Origin: Patellaria atrata CBS 101060
Lineage: Eukaryota; Ascomycota; Dothideomycetes; Patellariales; Patellariaceae
Length of the DNA stretch: 64,000 bases
Direction: 5' to 3'
Assembly: GCA_010093705.1 (NCBI GenBank)
Contig: MU006094.1
Location: forward strand, 1,428,525-1,492,524
The position numbers were made by a program, and so were the translations under genes. Below are positions 34,306-44,867 of this stretch, one piece after another. The notes under the pieces were generated by a model. That model did no database searches and was not told the DNA's origin. It was given only the letters and a program-made list of their open reading frames with translations. Position 1 is the first letter of the stretch. Each line of letters starts with the position of its first letter.

Positions 34306-37095
34306 ATGGGTCTTCTTGGGGCATTCAAAAGTGAAAAGTCTTCCAAACAACCGTCACCACAGAACTCTCGGCCCGTCTCTGAGTTCAACGAAAAGTTAGA
34401 TCTCCCACCCTCTCGGCCATCATACAATGGCAAGCATACACCTCCGGTATCAAGCAGGGCATCCTATGCTGCTTCTACCCATAGCAGTTTTCTCGACGAT
34501 ATTAAACACGAGGTGATGGTAAATTACCTATTCCAACAACAATGTACAGCTCTATGGGTAGGGGAAGGTCAAGGAGAATACGAAGGCGTACTGCTCAGGA
34601 AGACAAGAGGAAACTACATGGCCTGCCCGGCACAACTGGCACAGACGCCATTCGCGGCATACTGTGCTGAGATGAATCTACAGGTATATTGACTTTCCCT
34701 TTTCTAGACCACGTTTCTGACGTAGAGTAGGTTGCGATGACTGTGAATTCCCGAATCATCAAGACATTTCTCCAATGGTCGCCAGATGCGGTTGATGTTC
34801 CTCTCAACAACGGGTTGCGTGTTCAGATTCTACCTACCATGGACGACTTGCCCAGAGCGCGGAAGAATCAATTCGCCGCATTCATCGCCGCAGAGTCAAT
34901 CTTAGTAGTATGGGATGATGACGCGTTGAACATTATCAAGCGTGCGAAAGCCATTGAAAGCGAACTTATGGACCTGGTGTGGAGGGCAGGAGAACAGGAA
35001 GACGAGGAAGATGCTCCCAAAAAAGGTCCCCGCGTTGTAGACATCGAAATCGACGAGGAAAGCGGCGAATACAAACCCGAGTCCCGGCCAACGAACATTA
35101 TGAACAGTGTACTCGTCAGCTTTACACTCATCATTGTTACAGTGATGTTGGGTGCTGGATTTAGGCAAATCGCGATTGAGGTCTCCGTCGATCGGGGCTA
35201 CATCCGGCTAGCCTTCGCCGCTCTTGTCCCTGTCCAGGTATTCTTCACCTTAGTAAGCCTCTCCCCCATCCTTCCATCTGATGCCTACCTTTAATCGTTA
35301 TCAAGAGTAAAGCTGACCTCCTTTAGTTCTTCGCCCAAGTCATTGTAGGGTGTATCGCACAATGCGTTGGACCTGTGCGGCAGATGACCGAGAACTCAAG
35401 GTTCTACTCTGCACTACTCCCACGTCGTCTCACCGGGAAGACGTTACCGCATATCACCATTCAATGCCCTGTTTACAAGGAGGGTTTAGCTTCCGTTATT
35501 GCGCCAACTGTCAAATCGATCAAACAAGCCATGTCGACGTACGAACTCCAGGGAGGCTCGGCTAACATGTTCATCAACGACGACGGGCTGCAACTGTTGG
35601 GCGAAGATGAGCGTCAGGCCAGGATCGACTTTTATGCGGACCACTGCATCGGCTGGACGGCACGACCTAAGGATGGTGCAGATGGCTTCGTCCGAAAGGG
35701 TAAGTTCAAGAAGGCGTCCAACATGAATTTTGGGTTGATGTTGTCCAACAACGTCGAGGAGAAGCTGGTTCAGGTACAGCGGACTGAGGATTGGTCCCAA
35801 GCCGATGAAGCCTTTGAGTACGAGCGCTGTTTGAAGGAAGTCGTCGAGGAAAACGGTCGGGCTTGGGCCGATGGTAACATCCGCGTTGGTGATTACATTC
35901 TACTCAGTAAGGCTACTCTACGCCCTTGTGCTACTGGGGCTAACTGGGTTCAGTTGATTCCGACACGCGTGTTCCTGCAGATTGTCTGCTAGATGCCGCA
36001 AGTGAGATGGAGCAATCTCCCGAGGTTGGCATCATGCAATTCTCCAGCGGTGTCATGCAAGTCGTACATACGTACTTTGAGAACGGTATCACCTTCTTCA
36101 CCAATCTCATCTACACAGCGATCAAGTACACGGTAAGCAACGGTGATGTTGCGCCTTTTGTCGGCCACAACGCCATCCTGCGGTGGTCTGCCATTCAACA
36201 GGTCTCCTTCTTTGACGAAGACGGTTATGAGAAGTTTTGGTCCGAATCCCACGTATCCGAAGATTTCGACATGTCACTCCGCCTACAGGTTGACGGGTAC
36301 ATCATCCGTCTAGCCGCATGGGCCGGCGAAGGCTTCAAGGAAGGAGTGTCTCTAACCGTATATGACGAGCTAGCCCGATGGGAAAAGTACGCATACGGTT
36401 GCAACGAGCTGCTGTTCCACCCTATCCGATTTTGGCTCGTGCGTGGGCCCTTTACGAAACTTTTTCGCACATTCCTATTCAGCAACATCCGTATGACATC
36501 CAAGATCACCATTATCAGCTATATTGGAACCTACTACGCTATTGGCGCCGCTTGGATTATGACCACGGCCAACTATTTTGCTGTAGGCTGGTTTAACGGC
36601 TATCTTGACAAGTACTATATCGACTCTTGGAAGGTATGGTTCAGTATCGTTATTGTCTTTAACGGCTTAGGTAATGTCGCACTTGCGGTTATGAGGTATC
36701 GCATCGGCGAGCGCACCTTCTTCGGCGCCCTACTCGAGAACTTCAAATGGGTTCTTATGCTCGCCATCTTTCTAGGTGGCCTCTCCCTCCACGTCTCCCA
36801 GGCACTGCTGGCGCACATGTTCGAGGTCAACATGGTATGGGGTGCTACAGCTAAGGAAGCGGAGTTCTCCAACTTCTTCATCGAGGTGCCCAAGGTGCTG
36901 AAGAAGTTCAAGTTCTCAATTGCTTTCGCGCTCTTTGGTATTGTCGCTATGGTGGTACTTGCGACGGCTGGCTTTGTGCCGCACGATTGGAAGATTACTG
37001 ACTTTGTGGCCATTTTGCCCATGGCGACAGTTACGGCAAGTCACTTGCTGCTTCCGATCGTCTTGAATCCTGCTTTGATGACTTTTTCGTGGTAG
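34306..37095 (+). CDS. Fungal family 2 glycosyltransferase (GT2 required for hyphal growth, ZtGT2-like)
   Basis: A processive type 2 glycosyltransferase related to chitin and hyaluronan synthases; homologues in plant-pathogenic ascomycetes are needed for hyphal extension on solid surfaces. The polymer made is not established. Four exons: 34306-34683, 34731-35252, 35327-35906 and 35954-37095; 873 aa. The N-terminus is Ser/Pro-rich and cytosolic, followed by a domain of about 170 residues and two membrane helices near residues 238-300. The GT2 domain then shows ITIQCPVYKEG, a first Asp pair in INDDG, the DxD-like DSDTRVP (restored only by splicing intron 3), SEDFD, and RW in DELARWEKYAYG as the counterpart of the QxxRW motif. 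At least five helices follow to the C-terminus. All catalytic motifs are present, so it looks functional. Confidence 0.92.
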
Positions 37096-37774
37096 ATGTG
37101 GTGGATATGAACGATTGTTTTGTATATTTCTCTCCCCGACCAGGAATTTCCAAGGGGCTTATCTAATTATATAATGACTAGGTTCTTATAAAGGTGGGAA
37201 GGATATAGACGTTGATTCTACTAGGGATCGCATAAGCATCGGGCGCGGTATAAAGATGAATCACATTCTCTTGCACATAGGGGGAGGGTAATTGAGAGAG
37301 GGTATATTCAGTGATTGATCGGCATTTACACTGTACATAACATTTGAGAAACCTAATATTTAAGCCTTGTGATGATGCCTCTTAATTCCTATTATTATAA
37401 TGTTCCCATTTCCTGTGTATGGCCTAGAGTCACGCAGTCGCTATACTTAGCAGTGAGCGATCATTAAATCTATTGCCGTAGCTGGAGCTAGCCACTTGGT
37501 ATTTACTGAACGCTCAACGCCACACACTCAAAGACATGATTTATTAGCAATTCATGGAATAAAAAGTTAGATTGTTTGGGGAAGTAGAGGTGATAATCCT
37601 GGAGTAGACTCCATGATGAATGAGTCTCCGTTGTGGAGGAATATGGACAGACAAATACTTTCGATAAGGTGAAGTACGAGCTGACTTCCTTAATCCAGAG
37701 AGAAGAGGCAAGATATATATCGTGACATATTGAGGCTAAGAAACATTTATCAGAGTCTGAAGCTCCCCAAGACC
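37096..37774. other. Intergenic, convergent 3' ends
   Basis: Lies between the stop of the GT2 gene (plus) and the stop of the NmrA-like gene (minus). AT-rich, holding the two 3' UTRs. No gene seen. Confidence 0.6.
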
Positions 37775-38839
37775 TTAAATTCCGAGGGCTTGCGCAACAC
37801 TCTCTTCGAGGTCCTCGTTCGGGAGTCCCAGCTTTTCATTCCACAGCTCCCTGCCCTCCGCTTCATAATCACCGTACGACTTGACCAAAAAACCTGCCTT
37901 TATCAGTGGATATGCAGCAGCGAATCCAGCTCCTTCTGTCAAAGATGCCTCCGCCTCCTTAATCTTTGCCTCCCCGTTAACCTCCTCGATCACGTATTTC
38001 TCCCCTGAAACTTTTTCGGCAACAGAAATGAGTTCCTGTTGAGAAGTTGTGAAAGATTTGATGAATACATAGATATTTTTCGTAAGTTCCGGTTGCTGAA
38101 GGATGCGTGCTACCGCGATGCCGATGGTGGGACGGCTAGTCACGATGAAGCGCTGTCTACCTCCGTTCCAAAGCGTGGCTTTCCGTGTGCTCGGAAAAAT
38201 CTCGAAGAAGCCGAAATTGAGGCACTGCAGTCAAGCAACCGATTAGATATGCATTTCTAGTTGCGTATCCAAGAATTCAGACAAGAAACATAGGGGTCGT
38301 GGAAGCTCTTACTAGGTCGAGGAATGGCCCTGAAATGACGCTCGTCCAGCTCAAGCCGTCCTTCTCCTTAGATTTGAGATACTCGACCGCCTCGAGTTTG
38401 GCCGTGGCCCCATTTGCTGGCGCTAAAAGCTGCTGAAGCCCCTTATTCGTAGTGTCGCTCCCGAATTCGCTTGGAATGAACCGTTTTACACCAGCCGCAA
38501 CAGCTGCATCGATGAAGGTGAACTGCGATTCGAAACCCACATGGCCTACGGCAGAGACGACAGCATCTTGGCCCTTGAAGAGGGGGGTCAGTGCTTCCAG
38601 GGTGTAGTCGCTGCGTACGACTTTGACAGCTTCAGGAAAGTCGGATGTAGAATCCGGTCGCGTGAGGACGGTCACAGTAAAGGGGCTTGAGAGGAGTCCT
38701 GTAAGAATGTGGGAGCCAATGTTGCCACTGGCCTAGTAGAAGATTGTTAGTATGTGTACCTAATGTAATGTATTGCAGCATTGGTAGGAAAGTGAGGGAA
38801 GCGTACCCCTATAAGCAAGACATTCTTGATCTCTGCCAT
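37775..38839 (-). CDS. NmrA-like / isoflavone-reductase-like NAD(P)-dependent protein
   Basis: An atypical short-chain dehydrogenase of the NmrA/isoflavone reductase group. Three exons: 38839-38807, 38732-38313 and 38224-37775, all phase 0; 300 aa, the usual length. The first exon is only 11 codons and splicing completes the dinucleotide-binding motif GASGNIG at residues 11-17. Further matches are the DAVVSAVGH segment, VKRFIPSEFGSD and the TIGIAVARIL region near the cofactor and substrate pocket. There is no signal peptide; the protein is cytosolic. Fungal members act either as redox sensors or as reductases in secondary metabolism, and no neighbour says which applies here. Substrate unknown. 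Confidence 0.87.
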
Positions 38840-39639
38840 GGTTTTCGCAATGGAGCAGGTATCAGTGCTGAAGGCACCTTGCGAGTTGTACAGTTGGAGA
38901 AAGCTCTCTGTCTAATCTCCAAACCACCCGGATTTGTATACAGGTTAAGAAAGTGCATAGCTTGCTCTTATATGTCCTGCTCCGCTGTTACCGGGTAGTG
39001 GGTTTCCGCATCAAGGGTGGATTGTTAATTGGATTAAATGTGGTTCATTAGGCCATCGGGATGTATGACAACGAGAGGTAGAAAGCAGTAGGATTGTAGG
39101 AAGATATCATTTAGTTACATAAGGTCGGGAAGTGTGAAGTGCCTATATCCCGTTATATTGGCACGGAGAGACGGGGAAAAAGGCGGAGTTAAGGGGACTC
39201 GTAATTATCTAACTCGTATAGGCATAAACTGAAATCCTCTAAAACCGGAGCATTGCCGCGCTGAGAAATCGAAGATTTTAAATACAGTAGTTCTAACTTA
39301 ATAAGCAGCCCCTGAGCTTAAGGTACTTGATACGATGTCACTTCAGGCTGTCAGATGAGTCCTTTTGGAACAGTTGGTGATAGCTTCAATCTTAATGGAC
39401 TTGGCAAAGGAGCAAATCCATATTTCAAGGCCGGTACCCATATGTATGTGCCCCTTCGCTACCCTCCGTAGCTTCGCCAATAATTCATGGAGCAGCAGAT
39501 ATGAGCACTCCTCGTAGAGAATGAGAGTCGGTTTGAACGGTTCTTTGGAGCTTGATTAGATATTACCATTAATCTTGCTAGTTTTTACATCTCTTTTGCC
39601 CCGTTTACAACCCGTCATCATTTCCATATGTACCCGCCC
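38840..39639. other. Intergenic
   Basis: Promoter side of the NmrA-like gene and flank of the GH16 pseudogene. No gene recognised. The N-terminal part of the GH16 relic could not be found here. Confidence 0.5.
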
Positions 39640-40445
39640 ACCCCTCCATGTTCCTGGATTTCTCTGACATCATTGCCTGCTATATCCGCTCGAACTCCAC
39701 GTCAGGAGAGATTATCCCCCTAGTAAGGAGTGTAAGACTAAGCGCGAAAGGCCGCAAGTCTATCAGATACGGTCGAGTTGAGGTAGTGGCAAAAATTTCT
39801 AAGGGGAATTGGTCATGGCCCGCTATTTGGATGATGCCCGAGAAGTCCGTAGTCCGTACCCAAATAATACTTAGCCTCTGTCGCAGTTATTATTCAGCGC
39901 TTTATTTGCCTACCACAACAGTACAGTGACTGGCCACGAAGCGGCGAAATTGACATCGCTAAGGCCAAAAGGCAATTGGGAGGAGTACGTTGAAGGTGGC
40001 CGAGACATCTTCCTCAGCACGGTGCATTGGAGTCCAACACCTCAGCACGTAGTATGTTTACGACATTGACTTTAGAGATAAGATGATGTGAGAACGTGGT
40101 TACTTTGAAACTACAGTTGAGAACTCGACACTGTTAGAGAACCCATGGGATACGGGAAGAGACAATACGCCTTTCGATCAGAGCTTTTACTTAATTCTGA
40201 ACGTTGCTGCTGGCAGCAAACTAGATGGTTTCCGTAAGTTGACTATTGATGGGGCTACCAATACCAAGTGAGACTTCGCGCGACTGACAGCAATTTAGAA
40301 ATGGGCGAGGAGACAAACTCTGGATTGACGACAATGCCAATCCTGTCCATGATTTCTAGAATGCGGTGGATGACTCGCTAGCGACACGGGGTGAGGAAAC
40401 GAAAGGGGGATGACAGTAAAGTCGGTTAAAATGTGGCAAGAGGGG
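39640..40445 (+). pseudogene. Decayed GH16 glucanase gene
   Basis: Fragments match the GH16 fold in order but in different frames. 39660-39840 reads like the segment before the active site (IRYGRVEVVAKISKGNWSWP). About 39930-39965 reads DWPRSGEIDIAK, in which the second catalytic Glu of the E-I-D-x-x-E motif is absent. A frame change and a stop follow, then DIFLSTVHWSP, and later DNTPFDQSFYLILNVAAGS at about 40160-40220. The end near 40430 resembles the VKSVKMWQ terminus of the family. The 5' end, with signal or anchor, is missing. It is a relative of the intact gene at 29.1 kb but from a different branch, since its wording around PFDQ differs. Not expected to make an active enzyme. Confidence 0.82.
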
Positions 40446-40739
40446 AAATGCACCTGAATGAACTCACCTGTTCGGTGAACGCGTCTAGGAAGAGTGATTT
40501 AGGGAGCCAGTTATTGTAATATATATAGATTGGGCGGTCATGGAATGCTTGCACGAAAGTGTGCAGTCGTACGGTGGATTCATAATTCACACTCGAGTAT
40601 ATGCGTGCAAGCACTCTCGAAATCGTTCATTTAGAGGTGACGTCGCTTTGACACTTTACCAGTGTAATGAAACTTTGAAATGCTTAGAATATTGGTACGT
40701 AAAGTTGTTCGTAGGGTATTACTTCAAGACTTACTTCCG

Positions 40740-41485
40740 CTTAATGCCCAACGCAGTACTGTAATCCTTCTTCTTCCTTTTCATCCTGTGGAAATGGGGG
40801 ATAGGGACCGAGATATCACACAATCCGTCCAGGATAGAGATCCCTCCGATTACTTTGCTTGACTGGTCTTGAAACGCCTCCTAGGCCGCTTTTTCGTCTT
40901 CCAGATTGTGCACTTCTTGTTCCCTTGGGGTCGAACGTTTGGAAGTACCCAAAGCCTCGGTTGGTTCAAGTTGAAGTTTCTCCCTCCTTGCGTTTTGGAC
41001 CCGAATTTCGTCCAAAGCATCGGTAATAGCCATATCTGTCTTCGTCTGCTGTGTCTTTACTTCGAAATCTTCAATAACATTCCGCTCTCCCTCTTCACGT
41101 TTCAACCGACCTAGGGTCTCTTCTTCTGTCCGTTTAAATTTCTAGTCTTCCGCCAGTGTTCAAGGAGCTTTGCACCGCTTTCACATTCGTGGTCACGATT
41201 CTTTGGGTCGGTTTTGAAGGTGATTGAGGACGAACAGCGGGTGTAGCGGATATAGAAACGATAGATTGGAATGGTGAGATATTTCTGGTCAGTTATTTCC
41301 TTGCGAGAGTTAAACCTGCGGCCTTTGTAAATGTAATCTCCACATTTGGTGCATTACATGGGGAAAGGAGTGTCCAGACGGACGGTTTGGAGCTTTTGGT
41401 TCGTGGTGGACCTTCTCTGTCGGGGAACGCTGAGAGGGTCGAAATCGGGTGGGTAGTATTTGTTTAGGACTTTGCGTTCGGACAT
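40740..41485 (-). pseudogene. YJU2: Decayed gene for splicing factor Yju2/Cwc16 (CCDC94 family)
   Basis: The minus strand from ATG 41485 reads [17 protein letters not shown], the well-known N-terminus of Yju2/Cwc16, a spliceosome factor acting at the first catalytic step. An in-frame TAA at 41356-41354 lies directly before the first zinc CxxC pair (CTKC). The second pair is damaged (RYTRC instead of a CxxC). ITFKTDPKN and the coiled coil ALDEIRVQNAR are recognisable; a frameshift lies before the LKREEGERN stretch, and another before a terminal YSTALGIKRK near 40740. No intron is needed to follow the match over about 740 nt, so this may be a processed copy or an old duplicate of an intron-poor gene. 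An intact essential copy must exist elsewhere. A separate small gene at 40881-41105 is not warranted. Confidence 0.85.
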
Positions 41486-42040
41486 ATTGCTAGATATGTG
41501 ATTAACGGTAGCTTTACTATTCGTATATGCGTATTTGGAAAGTTAAGGAGTTGATGAATATGGAAAAGATTGTTAGATGTACCATTAGATGATTGTGGTC
41601 TGTATTGATGGTTTAGTCTAACCTATTTAGAGTTAGGGGTAGAACTTTATCGTTCAGTGGCATTACTTTAGCAAGCTTTGCCTTAAGCAAGTCTAGCTAG
41701 AACTTACATTGATTCAACACTGTAATCATCAATCAATAACATGATTTTTGATTGCCTAAATCATCCACTGTATAAGATGTCTAAAGGCGGAGACGGGAGA
41801 GATTCCGAATGCTTGCTTTCTATTTAACCTCCAAGGCTTGTTATATACTGCGCGTCGCCGATACCTTTCGTTTTCATCAACTTAATCGCTTGGATAAAAT
41901 ACTGGTAAAACCACTACTTACGCCTCACCACTCATCCCTTTGAAAATGGGCGCTCTGCCACAGCCGTGATCTATTTTGCCCACCATGCCCTCGAATCCGA
42001 CTTCCCCTCCATCGATAGAGGGATCAGCACCAGTTATACT
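41486..42040. other. Intergenic, promoter side of FAD oxidase gene
   Basis: AT-rich, no gene recognised. Holds the presumed promoter of the oxidase starting at 42041. Confidence 0.5.
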
Positions 42041-44049
42041 ATGCGCTTGTCCACGCTAAACTGCAGCTGGAGAACTTCTGCTCTCCTCTTCGCCGGCTTC
42101 TGTTTACAATCCACATCAGTTTTGGCGAATTCAGATGTGGAAAGAATAGGACTGTTTGAGTATGAGAAATCACATCTTTCACTAAGAGCGCTAGAGGATA
42201 CCCTTTACGGGTCTGATAGGGGATTCCTTCAATTTGAAGACGTTGACAGCAAATTCAAACTACGGCGAAAACAAGCAGGCTGTAAAGTCTATCCCGGAGA
42301 CCCCGAGTGGCCGAGTGAAGAGACTTGGGAGAGCTTCAAGAATTCCGTGGACGGAAATTTGATCAAAACCGTACCAAGGGCTGCGGTATGCTATCCGGGA
42401 CCAGATTATGACGAACAGAAGTGTACCACGGTCACAGCAACCTGGACAGACTCGTATGCACAATCCGCAAACCCAGTAGAAGTTCTCTCCCCAGCTTTCC
42501 AAGGATTAACATGCCAACCGCCGACCTTGTTTCCCAACGGAAATTGCACCCTAGGGGGTTATCCTGTTTATGTCGTGGACGCGAGGAAGGTATCGCAGAT
42601 TCAACTAGCAGTACGCTTTGCGAGAGATAATGGAATTCGACTCGTCATCAAGAACACCGGACACGATTTCCTAGGCAAATCACTCGGTGCAGGCGCCCTT
42701 AGTATCTGGACTCACAATCTGAAAGGTATTACGTTCATATCGGATTATCAAGATGACAGTTCGGATTACCAAGGTCCAGCATTCAAGGTTGGCGCCGGCG
42801 TTCAGGGCTACGAGCTATACAAGGCTGCCGAGGAGCAGAATCTCGTCGTGGTTGCGGGAGAGGGAGAAGTAAGTTGATTCATGATTTGCACATTTTCTAC
42901 ACCCTGTGTCAATGATAACCGCCATTGGGTATATTACTGACCGTCTAACCGATACAGACTGTTGGTGTAATGGGCGGATACATTCAAGGGGGAGGTCATT
43001 CTCCCCTTAGCTCCATATTAGGTATTGCAGCAGACCATGTTCTGGAGATTCAAGTTGTCACACCAGATGGTCAATTCCTTACTGTGAACTCCAAAGCGTA
43101 TTCGGACCTGTTCTGGGCACTGAGAGGGGGCGGCGGCTCTACATTTGGCGTTGTAACGTCCGTGACTGTCAAGGCCCACAAGAATGTCCCGGTTACTGTT
43201 GGAACATTTCAATTCAGTGCTGCAGAAACAGGTCTCTCAACCTTCTGGTCTGGTGTCCGGGCTTATTTCGATACCTTTATCCCTTACTCAAATGCTGGGG
43301 TATACACCTATTTCTGGATATTTCCTCCTGCTATTACGGGTAACTTTCTTTTCAGCATGCAACCATTCTTTCTTCCGAACAAAACACTTTCTGAGACAGA
43401 ATCGTTACTGGAACCCTTCTTGATAAAACTCACTTCTCTTGGTATCTCAGTTACTCCAAACCTCACCCACTACAACACTTTCTACCCTGCCTGGCGCAAT
43501 GGTTTTCCTCTTGAACGTGTTGCAACACCTACTTCAGCCACGGGCTCTCGTCTGTTTCCTCGAACGAATTGGGAAAGCGAAAATAAGCTTGATGCAACCT
43601 TCGACGCGATCAAAGCCGCCTCGGACGCTGGGAATCTCCTAATCGCCTTCAACATCGCCCCAAGAGCGCAACGCGGGGGAAGTCCCAATAACGCTGTCAA
43701 TCCTGCTTGGCGCAAAGCTGTGATGCACGCTATTTCCGGCGCATCATGGGCCCTCGATGCAACACCGGCGGAGGTGTTAAAGGTCAGGGAGACTTTTCAG
43801 GCTGGAGTGATGCAGAAATGGAGAGATGTATCTCCCGGTGCGGGTGCCTATTTAGGTGAAGCGGACATTTTGGAGCCTAGTTGGCAACAGGCTTTTTACG
43901 GGAGCAATTACCAGCGATTGAAAGGTATTAAGGAGAAGTATGACCCTCAGAACGTTTTTTGGGCACCTACCGCAGTCGGTAGCGAAAAGTTCAAAGTTAT
44001 CACGGAGGATGGGCTTCCAGGTCAGAACGGAAAGTTGTGTGAGGCATAA
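42041..44049 (+). CDS. Secreted FAD-linked oxidase, berberine-bridge-enzyme (VAO) type
   Basis: Oxidises alcohols, sugars or other small molecules with covalently bound FAD and release of hydrogen peroxide; resembles fungal isoamyl-alcohol-oxidase-like proteins. Two exons, 42041-42868 and 42958-44049; 639 aa. A signal peptide covers about residues 1-29. The FAD-binding PCMH domain carries KNTGHDFLG, whose His is the covalent FAD ligand, and GGYIQGGGHSPLS, where bicovalent enzymes would have a Cys after the first Gly-Tyr; here it is Ile, so one covalent link is expected. A BBE-like C-terminal segment ends with QNVFWAPTAVG, close to the usual NVFW terminus. The Met at 42041 is chosen over an upstream in-frame Met at 41966 because the hydrophobic signal starts there. 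Confidence 0.9.
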
Positions 44050-44867
44050 TGAATATATGAGGATGTCTATTGATGATCTGAGATTACAGTGAGGTCGAAG
44101 TTGATCAATGTTGATTTTCAAATACCAACCGTGCTGAAAATGAACAAGACCCGGCAGCAAAGTACTCTTAGGTAATATGAGCGGAATCCGAAGTTCATTT
44201 CTCAATACACCAAAGAGGGCACGCAAGGTGGCAGGCTGATGTTGCACATTGAAGCCTGAATACGCTTTTATTGGCACTACCTCGTATTTGTAGTGGAGCG
44301 ATTTTCAACGGAAAAGGGAGCCTATTATCTTCTGCGTTATAAGATACAGATACCGTTAGAGGAAAACTACTGAGATCAAAGTGTTGACCAAGCTTCGTTT
44401 CCCGCACAGCTGAGTTAGTTGTCTAGTTGAGAGTCTTTCGAACGCGCTTGAGTCATATTACAGTGCGGAGGATGAGCACGAGATAAGTGAAAAATGCGAT
44501 GACAGAATCAGGGAACGATAATGATGATGAGAGAAATTCGACTTGATGTGAAAGCAGAAAGAACAAAAAGGGACCAAAATAGAATAATTGCGAATTTAGT
44601 CGAGTTACATTCCAGTCCTGTCGTGAGGTGGTTTGGATGTCGTTGTTGCTGGGCAACTGTGTCGAGGCGAGGCATTGTTGATCATCCCCCACCATCCTCA
44701 CCTTCCAACATTTCATTCCCCACTATGCTCAACAACCTTCAAAATTTCCCTGTTCTCACCTGTTTCTACTTCCACTCCAATCTTCATCCAACAAGCCAGT
44801 CATTCGCTCTTGCATCTTACTTCCTATTTCGCTTTAACGGCCCAGGTGGGCAATCACCACCACAGCT
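44050..44867. other. Intergenic, promoter of the Dbf2-like kinase
   Basis: No gene seen. The last 200 nt before the kinase start are rich in C and T, as in many fungal promoters. Confidence 0.5.

Noticed and set aside
39648-39929. 93-aa open frame as a separate gene
   Set aside because: It is the part of the GH16 pseudogene before the active site and ends in out-of-frame sequence.
40881-41105. 74-aa minus-strand frame as a separate gene
   Set aside because: It is the coiled-coil part of the Yju2 pseudogene.
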